Positions 51,282 through 59,669 of a stretch of DNA of 64,000 nt are shown here, one piece after another. This stretch comes from Clostridia bacterium. Its GTDB lineage: Bacteria; Bacillota; Clostridia; Christensenellales; CAG-138. The stretch lies in NCBI GenBank assembly GCA_003246365.1, contig QKAN01000031.1, positions 1-64,000 of the forward strand, in the 5' to 3' direction. Under the pieces are notes generated by a model that worked only from the letters and a program-made list of their open reading frames with translations, searched no databases and was not told where the DNA came from. Each line of letters starts with the position of its first letter. Position 1 is the stretch's first letter. The position numbers were made by a program, and so were the translations under genes.

Positions 51282-53015
51282 TTACTGTTGAATTTCGCCA
51301 AGCGGCAGGATGATTCTCGCGCAAATACTGCCCGGCGCGACTTCTTCTATCGTGAGTCCATATTCTTCTCCATAGAGAATTTTGATGCGCCTGTTCACAT
51401 TTCGAATGCCGATTCTGCCAAGTTTGTTTTCGGGATCTTCGCTTGTGCCGTCCCAGTTTAAGAGCCGCTTGATATTCTCCCGATCCTGATCGGTCATGTT
51501 TCCGTCGTTTTCTACCTCAAGGCAGAGATATTCTTTCGCATAGATCCGGAGTGTGATTACACCGGAGGAGCGCTGTTCAACGCCGTGTTCCACCGCATTT
51601 TCAACGATCGGCTGCAAAATCAAACGCGGAACCGACTGGCATAGCAACGCTTCGTCAATCTGTTTGTCAACTTGCAACCGCTCGCCGTATCGCTCCGACA
51701 GGATATACAGATACGCTTCCACATACCTGAGTTCTTCCCGAATCGGCACAACCGGACTGCCGCCTCTGGCCATCGCCGCATCCAGCATAGTAGAAAGCGA
51801 CTCAATCATGTGCTCCGCCTTGTCGTTGTTTGCCATGCGCACTTCCCAGTTGACAATCTCCAGCGTATTGTTCAGAAAATGCGGGCTGATCTGGCTCTGC
51901 AGCGCTTTTACGCGCGCGTCCTGCAAGGCGAGCTGTTCCTCATAGCTCCGGTCAAACTGCGATTTAAGTTCAGCGGACATGCTGTTAAAATGCTCCGCCA
52001 ACGAGCGAAATTCACGGCTCTGCGGCAGCGGGTCAATCGCATATCCGCGTTCGCCGCGCTTGACATGCCGCGCCGCGTCGATCAGGCGTGTGAGCGGCTC
52101 CGTTACATAACGATAAAACGCCCAGACGACAAACGTTAAAAGCGGCACAGCGAGCAGCACGACGATGACCAGAAAGCGCATGGAACTCGGCAGTTCATTC
52201 GTAATCTCAGTACCGTCCGAACGGGCAAGCAGATTGATTGAATAGTCGGAAGTGCGAAGCGTACGGTCAATCGGATACTTCGAGTCGACCGCAGCAACGA
52301 TGTTTTGTCCGCCCTCCCGTTCAACCCCGTCTCCCGCGATCACAAGCGATATGTCGTTTAAAACCACGCTCGCGTCCGTCAGCCATACGATGTTTTGCAG
52401 CGGTGCAAGCAACGATTCGGTATCGCACTCCATAATGATGACGGCATACGGGTTGAACGCGTTGTCCACGATGTTGCGAAGCATATACAGAGCGCCGTCC
52501 GCCTGGAAAAAGCAAACTTGCGTGCTTGACTCGCCTGAAAGGTCCAGCGCAATTTCATGCGCATATGCACGGTAATTTCGAATTGAATCCGTCTTTGCCG
52601 GGTTCGAGCGGTTGGTTGCATAGTAGATTGTTGTTGGATCGGTGACGAAGTATAGCATTACGCCGCGAAAGTTCTCATCATATGAGTATTGCTGCGAAAG
52701 ATATTCAGTCACGCTTGCATAGAGCGCAATGCTATCCTGATCTTCCAAAAACTGGGTATAGGCACGCTGGATAACGTTGTCGTAACTCGCCGCGCGGGAC
52801 GCGGCAAGCGCGGAATCCAGATTTGCCTTCGTCAGGTTCAGCGCGTTCGTTACGCTGGTGTCTATGGTGTCGTCAATTCGGCTTTGCAGGTTGTTGCGGA
52901 TAAAATAACCGCTCATCGCCAGAATCAGCAGCACGGGCAGCACCCAGCACACGCCGATGAGAGCAATTAGGCCGTGTTTCAGAGATACGCCGTTCCCTTT
53001 TCGCTCTTTTCCCAT
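51282..53015 (-). CDS. YesM-like sensor histidine kinase
   Basis: A 577-residue membrane kinase: transmembrane helix at about 15-38, a large extracellular Cache-like sensor domain (about 40-275), a second helix (about 280-303), a HAMP domain, then the His_kinase domain with the phosphorylated His in QISPHFLNNTLE and ATP-site motifs IVENAVEHGVE and GRIGIRNVNRRI. This is the LytS/YesM plan for sugar-sensing kinases. ATG 53015 has GGAGG 8 bases upstream; an upstream extension is unlikely. It lies between GH94 and the binding protein gene; its regulator is encoded at 47009-47749. Confidence 0.95.
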   Translation of the reverse strand: MGKERKGNGVSLKHGLIALIGVCWVLPVLLILAMSGYFIRNNLQSRIDDTIDTSVTNALNLTKANLDSALAASRAASYDNVIQRAYTQFLEDQDSIALYASVTEYLSQQYSYDENFRGVMLYFVTDPTTIYYATNRSNPAKTDSIRNYRAYAHEIALDLSGESSTQVCFFQADGALYMLRNIVDNAFNPYAVIIMECDTESLLAPLQNIVWLTDASVVLNDISLVIAGDGVEREGGQNIVAAVDSKYPIDRTLRTSDYSINLLARSDGTEITNELPSSMRFLVIVVLLAVPLLTFVVWAFYRYVTEPLTRLIDAARHVKRGERGYAIDPLPQSREFRSLAEHFNSMSAELKSQFDRSYEEQLALQDARVKALQSQISPHFLNNTLEIVNWEVRMANNDKAEHMIESLSTMLDAAMARGGSPVVPIREELRYVEAYLYILSERYGERLQVDKQIDEALLCQSVPRLILQPIVENAVEHGVEQRSSGVITLRIYAKEYLCLEVENDGNMTDQDRENIKRLLNWDGTSEDPENKLGRIGIRNVNRRIKILYGEEYGLTIEEVAPGSICARIILPLGEIQQ

Positions 53016-53046
53016 TTTTTGCTCCTCCGTCGCCGTATGATAGCAC

Positions 53047-53070
53047 AGGCTTCGGAATATACCGAAGCCT
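53047..53070 (-). terminator. Hairpin between GH94 and kinase genes
   Basis: Perfect 9-bp arms AGGCTTCGG and CCGAAGCCT with a 6-base loop, directly after the GH94 stop and before the kinase ribosome site. No T-run on the minus strand, so read-through is possible. Confidence 0.55.
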
Positions 53071-53080
53071 GCTTTGCTTT

Positions 53081-55471
53081 TCATCCAAGTTCCACTTCTA
53101 CGCGGCAAGATGCGCCGTTTGGCAACGCCGGTATGCGATCAACGGTAATTCCGTCGACCTGAATCGACTTTACCCCGCCAGAAACGCCGCCGGGATTGAT
53201 CACATGGATTTCATATGTTGCCCCGCGCCAGATACGCGTCAGGGAAAATTCCTTCCAGTCCGGCGGAATGCAGGGGTCAACGATCAACGCATCGTAATCG
53301 GGTCGAATGCCGAGAATATACTCCGTTGCCGCGAAATACGACCATCCGGCCGACCCCGTCATGAACGGATGCCGCGCGCGGCCAAACGCCGTATGCGCCT
53401 TTCCAACCACGAACTGACAATAGGAATACGGCTCGGCCTGCCTGACTTCTATTCTATCATTTTGGTGGTACGGGCACAATGCGTCGTAAAACCGCATCGC
53501 CGCTTCTCCGTCTCCAAGCGCGCAAGCCGCGCCCCAAGCCCAAGGGTTGGGATGCGAGAAAATTGCGCCGTTTTCCTTTAGTCCGGGGTATACGCGCGTC
53601 ACAAAACCAATTCCGTCGTCCGGTTTGGTATAAGGCGGTGCGTTAAGCAAAATACCATATTGCGTAAACAAATAGGTCTGAATTGACGCAAGCGCTTTTT
53701 CACCGTGTTCCTTGGAAGCAACGCCGGAAAGCACCGCCCAAGCGTTGCTCTCGAGGTGCACTTTCCCTTCCGTATCCGTATGGGTACCGATTTTGCGGTT
53801 GTCCGCCGTAATGCCGCGGATATACCACTCCCCGTCCCAAAGCACGTGTTCGCAGGTTTCGCGCACACGCTCTGCCATTAAGGTATACTGCGCTGCATCC
53901 TTTGCAAAACCAAGCTTTTGCGCCATCGGGATAAATTGCTGCAACGCCCAATAGTGCAAGAAACTCACCATTGCGCTTTCGCCGCCGCCGAGATTGAGAC
54001 AATCGTTCCAGTCCGCACGCAGACCTTTGCATATTCCGTTCTGCCCGACTTGCTCCGCTGAAAAATCGAGGATTCGTTTCAGATGCTCGTAAACGCTCTC
54101 TTCTGCTCCGTCGGCATAGGAAATCTGCTCTCCGGCAAAGGAAAGATCGCCTGTTTCCTTGATGTATTGTGTCACCGATGCAACCAGCCAGAGTGCGTCG
54201 TCCGAACAGGCGTCTTTTAAGCCGTGTACGATGCTGGCGCGATCCGGCGTCGGAATCACCGTTGGCGAACGGAAACTCTGCGTCTTTTGCTCGGGCTCAA
54301 ACCAGCGCGGTTCAAACAGATGCAACCCATACCCCGCCTTTGTTTCGGCTCGCAGCAACTCCACGATGCGCTGTCTGCATTTTTCGGGGTTGCTGTGCGG
54401 AATGCACATAGCGTCCTGCGCGGTATCGCGATAACCAAGACCCGTTCTTCCGCCGACTTCGATAAACGATGAAAATCGCGAAAAGATGACATTGATTTCA
54501 CTTTGATACAGCGTCCAAGTATTGATGAGCGCGTTCATGCCCGCGTTAGGCGTTTGAATCTGCAACCGTTTTAGCTTATCGTCCCAGAAACGGCGCAGGT
54601 TCTCAAACTGCTCATCCACAGCCGTCGCGTTTGCATACCGCGCGCGCATTTCGCGGCCTTCGTTGATGCCGCCTTCTCCCAAAAGAAAGATAACGCGGAC
54701 GCTTTCGCCCGGCGCAAGCGTCATTCGTTTTTGGAGCGTACCGCAGTGATTTCCGCCAAGTTCCGCACTGCCGGAGCACGCGCCGCATTCTACCGCCAGC
54801 GGGTTGCGTTCCGTGCGATACGGTCCGATGAAAGAATCTCGCAGGCAATCATAGCCGTCCGGTTCAAAGCTGGATGTGAAGAACTGATATCCGTCTTCCT
54901 CGTAATACAGATCGTGTTCGATGACGCCATCTTGATAGCGTGATCCCGCCGCATACAAACTCATTTGAAAATTGCGGTTGTCCATGTCAATTTGGTGAAA
55001 CGAAAATTCGCAATAGGAAAATAGCGACAGTTTGCGCGTTCTTTTGCTGTCGTTTCGCACGGTAACATCCCAAATTTCTACCGGATCGTCCTCGGCAACA
55101 AACAACGTTTCCTCCGCATGGATGCCGCGGTAATCGCAGAGATATTTACTGTAGGACAAGCCGTGACGACAGGTGTACTTTGCCTGGTCAAACGGTTTCC
55201 CGACCGGCTGCCAGCTGATGCTCCAATAGTCGCCGTCCGCCTCTTCGCGCAGATATACATAATGCCCGGGAAAATCCATCGGCACGCCATTCGGCCGAAA
55301 CCGCGTAATTCTATGATATTCGCTCGATCCGTTAAACAGATAGCCGCCCGCCGTCTGGTTAAACACCCCGCACATATTTTTGGTGCCGATATAATTCGTC
55401 CATGAAACAGGCGTATCTACCCGTTCAACGACGTATTCGCGCTGATCCTGATCAAAATAGCCATACTGCAT
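53081..55471 (-). CDS. GH94 glycoside phosphorylase (cellobiose/N,N'-diacetylchitobiose phosphorylase-like)
   Basis: A 796-residue GH94 enzyme that splits a beta-linked disaccharide with phosphate into a sugar-1-phosphate and free sugar. Domains: N-terminal beta-sandwich (about 1-290), linker helices, (alpha/alpha)6 catalytic barrel and small C-terminal domain. The catalytic acid is D490 in RADWNDCLNLGGGE; the substrate region GGRTGLGYRDTAQD is at 340-353. RADWND and CLNLGGGE are closer to chitobiose phosphorylase than to cellobiose phosphorylase, as I remember them. There is no signal peptide, so it is cytoplasmic. ATG 55471 has AGGAGG 9 bases upstream; a 47-codon extension runs through the promoter and is rejected. 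Confidence 0.92.
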   Translation of the reverse strand: MQYGYFDQDQREYVVERVDTPVSWTNYIGTKNMCGVFNQTAGGYLFNGSSEYHRITRFRPNGVPMDFPGHYVYLREEADGDYWSISWQPVGKPFDQAKYTCRHGLSYSKYLCDYRGIHAEETLFVAEDDPVEIWDVTVRNDSKRTRKLSLFSYCEFSFHQIDMDNRNFQMSLYAAGSRYQDGVIEHDLYYEEDGYQFFTSSFEPDGYDCLRDSFIGPYRTERNPLAVECGACSGSAELGGNHCGTLQKRMTLAPGESVRVIFLLGEGGINEGREMRARYANATAVDEQFENLRRFWDDKLKRLQIQTPNAGMNALINTWTLYQSEINVIFSRFSSFIEVGGRTGLGYRDTAQDAMCIPHSNPEKCRQRIVELLRAETKAGYGLHLFEPRWFEPEQKTQSFRSPTVIPTPDRASIVHGLKDACSDDALWLVASVTQYIKETGDLSFAGEQISYADGAEESVYEHLKRILDFSAEQVGQNGICKGLRADWNDCLNLGGGESAMVSFLHYWALQQFIPMAQKLGFAKDAAQYTLMAERVRETCEHVLWDGEWYIRGITADNRKIGTHTDTEGKVHLESNAWAVLSGVASKEHGEKALASIQTYLFTQYGILLNAPPYTKPDDGIGFVTRVYPGLKENGAIFSHPNPWAWGAACALGDGEAAMRFYDALCPYHQNDRIEVRQAEPYSYCQFVVGKAHTAFGRARHPFMTGSAGWSYFAATEYILGIRPDYDALIVDPCIPPDWKEFSLTRIWRGATYEIHVINPGGVSGGVKSIQVDGITVDRIPALPNGASCRVEVELG

Positions 55472-55492
55472 CGATCTTATCCTCCTGATAAC

Positions 55493-55498
55493 ATTATA
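55493..55498 (-). promoter_or_regulatory. -10 element of the GH94 promoter
   Basis: Consensus TATAAT on the minus strand, 22 bases before ATG 55471 and overlapping one base of the palindromic operator. The -35 (TTTTGG-like, 17 bases away) is weak. Confidence 0.6.
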
Positions 55499-55513
55499 CG
55501 AAACGCGTTTCGT
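55498..55513. promoter_or_regulatory. Perfect 16-bp palindrome at the GH94 promoter (LacI-type operator)
   Basis: ACGAAACGCGTTTCGT fills the space between the -10 and -35 of the GH94 promoter. Its central CG and A/T-rich flanks match LacI-family operators, and its place would block RNA polymerase. No LacI gene is in the window. Confidence 0.7.
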
Positions 55514-55659
55514 TCCCAAAATGGTAGCAGATGCGTTCTTTTGCCTTTGGTTGTCGATCCGCGCAACTTGTTTCCGCGCTGAGGCATGATGCTCGAACTT
55601 CATTTTGATCATCGCCGGTCTAAAATCCCGCTAAAGCAAACGGCAAACAAAAACAACGC

Positions 55660-55684
55660 GGCGCGGAAGCTTATTCTCCGCGCC
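55660..55684 (-). terminator. Terminator of the lipoprotein gene
   Basis: GGCGCGGA (55660-55667) and TCCGCGCC (55677-55684), 38 bases after the lipoprotein stop; GTTGTTTTTGTTTG follows on the minus strand. Confidence 0.8.
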
Positions 55685-55721
55685 GTTTCTTGTGATTGTT
55701 CGGTTCAGATTTTAACGAACG

Positions 55722-56297
55722 TTAATTACCCTGTGCCGCATCTGCAGGAGCATCGCCGGTGGATTGAATCAAGATCGTTTCCGCAACATTGTCGCTCGAA
55801 AGCGTAATCGCGAGAATATCGCCCACCGCAATGTCGGTCAACGCCGCATCCGCCGTTTCATTCATGCTTTGCTTGGTGATAACTGTGCTGTCACCAACCG
55901 TAAACACAAGCGTCTCCGTGCCCGCTGTAAAGCCCATCATGCCGCCGCCCTGACCGTCCGGCTTCTGACCGTCCGGCTGCGTTCCGGCATCTGTAGACGG
56001 CTGTTCCGGTGTTCCCTGCGGCGCGGCGCTGCTGTCTCCCTGTCCCTGCGGCGCGTTGCCGACCGTTTGGCCGGATGGCTGCGACATGGTGCCGATGATT
56101 GCCGTTATGGTGTTTCCGTCAATGCTCTGCACCTGAACATAGGTTGCATCTGCGGCAATGCCCGGCATTGCAGCGTTTGACGACGAAGTCATTGTCGCTT
56201 CTTCTGTCGTTTCGGAAGAACATCCATACAGTGCGAACGAAGCAACAAGTAGTACGCAAAAGATATAAATGGCTGAGTGCTTAGCTAACTTTTTCAA
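55722..56297 (-). CDS. Putative lipoprotein with Gly/Pro/Gln-rich linker
   Basis: A 191-residue exported lipoprotein of no family I recognise. The signal peptide ends at a lipobox (ALYGC, C26), then an acidic Thr/Ser stretch, a short domain (YVQVQSIDGNTITAIIG), a low-complexity Pro/Gln/Gly/Asp region (about 72-122) and a second beta-rich segment (GTETLVFTVGDSTVITKQS to the end). The two beta segments look like halves of one small domain split by the linker. The start is TTG 56297 with AAGGAGAG upstream. It lies between GH94 and MBL genes but seems to be its own unit. Confidence 0.75.
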   Translation of the reverse strand: MKKLAKHSAIYIFCVLLVASFALYGCSSETTEEATMTSSSNAAMPGIAADATYVQVQSIDGNTITAIIGTMSQPSGQTVGNAPQGQGDSSAAPQGTPEQPSTDAGTQPDGQKPDGQGGGMMGFTAGTETLVFTVGDSTVITKQSMNETADAALTDIAVGDILAITLSSDNVAETILIQSTGDAPADAAQGN

Positions 56298-56409
56298 GGT
56301 TGATATCTCTCCTTACATACGATTTGTTCATCCGGTCTATCGTAACTTCACAGTAAGGCGGGATTGTAGCAACCGTTTGATTTATTTTGACTACAGTCGA
56401 AATAAATAA

Positions 56410-56432
56410 CTCCAGTATAATTAACTGGAGTC
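56410..56432. promoter_or_regulatory. Inverted repeat upstream of the lipoprotein gene
   Basis: ACTCCAGT (56410-56417) and ACTGGAGT (56425-56432) flank an AT-rich 7-base centre holding a TATACT on the minus strand. It could be the lipoprotein operator or a terminator of the MBL gene. Confidence 0.45.
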
Positions 56433-56495
56433 ATTATTTTAAAAAATAATACTCAAATCGTATTTCTTGTTTGCAGAAAACATAAATTGAATTAG

Positions 56496-57320
56496 TTATT
56501 CTCTTATCTTTCTTTTAGTGACCCACATTCCCGCAGTTCCGTATGCGTATTGCCAAACGGTCATCAACGCCTGTTTTTGTTTTGTCTTTGGCTCAATCGA
56601 GCCAGACAGCATCTTTTCGCAGAGCGTGTACATATCTTTCACCGTCTTCAAACTTAGCGGAACAAAATCCGGCATGTCTTCCGGAACAAAATCAATCATA
56701 CTATGCCCGCCGAGAAAGCGGTAGGAAGCAAACGGTTCCAGCTTTTCCTGCAACTGTTTTAAATGATCGCGGTAAGCGCCGATGTGTAAGCTGCCCGGCA
56801 GCCAGAGCCAGGCCGTCGGACCGCCGCTGCCGACCGCATCCCCCATAAACACCGTTTGAAGCGCATCACACACATATACGCACGATCCCGGCGTATGCCC
56901 AGGCGCATCGACGACGCGAACCTGCACACCGCCCAAATCGATCTTCGTCTCTTCCGAAACAGGAATATATCCCGATACTTGAAAACGCTTTGCAGGCACA
57001 TGAAACATGGCAAATCCTGCCAGCATCAAAATCTGTAAAACGCCTTTCTTCCAGGCGGCGATGTCGTTTTTGTGCAGATATACGGTGTTGAATTCTCCGG
57101 CGTGGTACATATGGTCGATATGCGCGTGCGTCAGCGCAAGTTCAATGGGCTTATCCGTCAGCGTCCGCAGCATCGGCATAATATCCGGTTTCATCGTGCC
57201 TGTATCGATAAGAAGCGCTTTTTGTTCACCCACAATCAGATACATCGCGTCCGTTTTCTCGTCGCAAATAGCGAATAATCCTGCTTGCAGTTCTTCAATT
57301 TTATAGCCTTTGAATTCCAT
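56496..57320 (-). CDS. Metallo-beta-lactamase-fold hydrolase
   Basis: A 274-residue MBL-fold protein with the zinc motif THAHIDHMYH (about 79-88), the second-site DAPGHTPGS with its His and the FMGDAVGSGG Asp. MBL-fold enzymes include glyoxalase II, lactonases and phosphodiesterases; the specific reaction is unknown. It follows the GPH transporter gene by 13 bases and is probably cotranscribed, so it may act on the imported glycoside or a lactone from it. Confidence 0.9.
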   Translation of the reverse strand: MEFKGYKIEELQAGLFAICDEKTDAMYLIVGEQKALLIDTGTMKPDIMPMLRTLTDKPIELALTHAHIDHMYHAGEFNTVYLHKNDIAAWKKGVLQILMLAGFAMFHVPAKRFQVSGYIPVSEETKIDLGGVQVRVVDAPGHTPGSCVYVCDALQTVFMGDAVGSGGPTAWLWLPGSLHIGAYRDHLKQLQEKLEPFASYRFLGGHSMIDFVPEDMPDFVPLSLKTVKDMYTLCEKMLSGSIEPKTKQKQALMTVWQYAYGTAGMWVTKRKIRE

Positions 57321-57333
57321 CGTTATATGCCTC

Positions 57334-58746
57334 TCATTCTTGCGGATAGGATGATTCTGTCGTGTTTGCCGCGCTGTGTCTTGCTTCCAGTTCTTTCATG
57401 ATGACCGGATATTCTTTATCAAGTCGATACAATAACGTAACGACGATCAGCAGCACATAGATCACCGCAGGCAACACGGTAAATAAAAAGCGAATACAGG
57501 AAATTGCACTTTCCGGCTGAGTGTTTGCGAGGCCATCGTAACCGGCGGCGGACAAAGCCAAGCCAAACAACGCCGTTCCAAGCCCGCTGCCGAGTTTCTG
57601 CCCAAATGTACCCGCGCAGGTCGTAACCGCCGGATTTCGAACGCCGTTTTTCCACTCGCCGTAATCCACCGTGTCCGCCAGCATGCCAAGATATGTGCTG
57701 CTCGCTATGCCAAATCCGCATCCGCGCAGCGCAAGCGAGATGATCAGAAACGCCCCTTCGCAGCGAATCATGGAAACAATCGATCCGGCAAGCAACAGAA
57801 ATCCGCCCGCGAGCGTCGCGTTCCGCTTCGAAACCCCTTTTTGCAGCAGAAACGGCATAATCAGCATACCAACAGCTCCGCCCATATGATGATACAAAAC
57901 GAGACTTCCCGCAAGTGTTTCATCATGCAAAATGTACTTTGCGTAATACACGCCGACTGTTAGCGTGGAAATCTGATGAAGAACGAGAAGGAGAATGATG
58001 CCGAGTACCATGAACCAATACTTATTATGCACGGTCGATTTGATCGATTCCAGCAGTTTAATATCTCCACTCGATGATTCTTGCGCCACAATGCTTTCTT
58101 TGGTTCCAAAGAAGACAATTACGCACGCAACAAAAGAAATTGTCCCGAGGATTGCGGCAAACTTGATCCATGCAGATTGATCTGCGCCCATGGCGTCGAT
58201 CACATTCATAAACACATACGATAAAATCGCCTGAATAAGACCGGCAACGATCAGCCGGATGGCATAGGACGAAGAACGGCTTTTCGTGTCGTCCGTCATG
58301 TAGATCGGCAGCGCATTGATGCTGGAGTTAAATAGCGTGAAAACCAGCGTCATGGCAAAGTTATATGAAACAAAGATATAAATAACCTTACCGACTTCAC
58401 TCCAATTTGGCACGGTAAACAACGCCACATAGGAAAGCGCAAGCGGAAATGCTGTCCAGAGCAGCCACGGACGCGCAGAACCGGATTTTGTATGCGTATG
58501 GTCAATGATATTTCCCGCCCAGATGTCGCTAAACCCGTCAAAAATCCGGCTGATCAGGATCACGATTCCGACGATTCCTGCGTTAATTCCCATTACGTCA
58601 GTATAGAAAAACGTAAGGAACGATAACGTGATCGTATAGATCGGATTGGAGCCGATTTCACTCAACGAGTAGATCAGTTGTTTTCGGACAGGGATCGGTT
58701 TGCTGTTTACCGCACCAGATTCCATAATCGATGGTTCCTCCTTCAA
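57334..58746 (-). CDS. GPH-family sugar symporter (glycoside-pentoside-hexuronide:cation)
   Basis: A 470-residue MFS-type transporter of the GPH family with about 12 helices, the family motif SRIFDGFSDIWAGNIIDHTHTKSGSARPW between helices 2 and 3 (core DGFSD, then RPWLLW) and a second-half GYGEWK-like motif DYGEWKNGVRNPA. It would import a glycoside or sugar with sodium or protons. It shares an operon with the MBL-fold gene and may start from a TACAAT element at 58776-58771. Confidence 0.92.
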   Translation of the reverse strand: MKEEPSIMESGAVNSKPIPVRKQLIYSLSEIGSNPIYTITLSFLTFFYTDVMGINAGIVGIVILISRIFDGFSDIWAGNIIDHTHTKSGSARPWLLWTAFPLALSYVALFTVPNWSEVGKVIYIFVSYNFAMTLVFTLFNSSINALPIYMTDDTKSRSSSYAIRLIVAGLIQAILSYVFMNVIDAMGADQSAWIKFAAILGTISFVACVIVFFGTKESIVAQESSSGDIKLLESIKSTVHNKYWFMVLGIILLLVLHQISTLTVGVYYAKYILHDETLAGSLVLYHHMGGAVGMLIMPFLLQKGVSKRNATLAGGFLLLAGSIVSMIRCEGAFLIISLALRGCGFGIASSTYLGMLADTVDYGEWKNGVRNPAVTTCAGTFGQKLGSGLGTALFGLALSAAGYDGLANTQPESAISCIRFLFTVLPAVIYVLLIVVTLLYRLDKEYPVIMKELEARHSAANTTESSYPQE

Positions 58747-58784
58747 TATGTTCTCTGCTGGACGTTTATTATTGTATCTAACAC

Positions 58785-59669
58785 CTAGGAGATCTTTGTA
58801 AGTTTTCCGGCTAACACATACCGCGCGCCTGTGAATTCATATGAACAAGTGCAAAGCATGATCATTTGATCTTTCGCTGTCATCTCAACGTCGCTTTCAA
58901 ACGTAGAGTTCTGTCTCAATTGCGCAACGTAATCCAGAAAGTCCTCATCCGTATCGAAATTGAATTGCAGAAATTGCGAATTCACCGACACAACATCTCC
59001 GGCGAACAGTTCGATGAGATACGTTCCGTCCGGCGTATATAGCGTCATCGTCGGCCTTGTCAAATAAACATCCGGGTCTTTATAGTCTGTAATGCTGTGA
59101 AACATAGACCCGTTTTTCATGTTATGTCCGTATAAAACGGTGTTTTTGTCGCTAAAATCAGCACTGTTTCTGAAATCCATAAAGATACAACCGAGCTTGT
59201 TTTTTTCGCCTGTATACAGATGATGCAGATAGTACTCGTTATCGGATCCATGCGCAACCGGATAATCAATTGAAGACCCTTCCTGCAAAATCCATGCGCA
59301 AACGTCCTCGTTGACCGTTTTTAACAGATCGAACTTTGCCGACATGTTACTATCCGCTGTCGCTTCGGCACTTGCCGTATCGTCTGTATCGTCTGTTTTC
59401 GTGCCGTTTTCCGTTGCCTCGGTGTCCGCTTGCGCTTGTTCCATGCTGATTTCATAGTCCAGCGTTTGCAGTGTTCCGCGAAGCGTATCGTAGGAATTGT
59501 CCGCTTGCTGATAAACAATTTGGTTCATTACAAGGATGACAATTCCGATAACCACGACCATGCCCGAAAAGCACATTCCGATCATGCCAATCAGTTTTTG
59601 CTTGGTGATGCGCTTGTTCTTACCGTTCTTTTTTTTCGCTATTTTTCTGCTCATAAACTTCTCTTTCAT
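58785..59669 (-). CDS. srtB: Class B sortase
   Basis: A 294-residue membrane-anchored transpeptidase. A basic N-terminus precedes one transmembrane helix (about 30-52), then a Thr/Glu/Asp-rich stalk (about 75-110) and the SrtB catalytic domain with the His in LYGHNM, the Cys in MLCTCSYEF and the Arg in GARYVLAG. It anchors sorting-signal proteins to the cell wall. Its ATG overlaps the stop of the large surface protein by four bases (ATGA), so the two are translationally coupled and the surface protein is the probable substrate. Confidence 0.93.
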   Translation of the reverse strand: MKEKFMSRKIAKKKNGKNKRITKQKLIGMIGMCFSGMVVVIGIVILVMNQIVYQQADNSYDTLRGTLQTLDYEISMEQAQADTEATENGTKTDDTDDTASAEATADSNMSAKFDLLKTVNEDVCAWILQEGSSIDYPVAHGSDNEYYLHHLYTGEKNKLGCIFMDFRNSADFSDKNTVLYGHNMKNGSMFHSITDYKDPDVYLTRPTMTLYTPDGTYLIELFAGDVVSVNSQFLQFNFDTDEDFLDYVAQLRQNSTFESDVEMTAKDQMIMLCTCSYEFTGARYVLAGKLTKIS

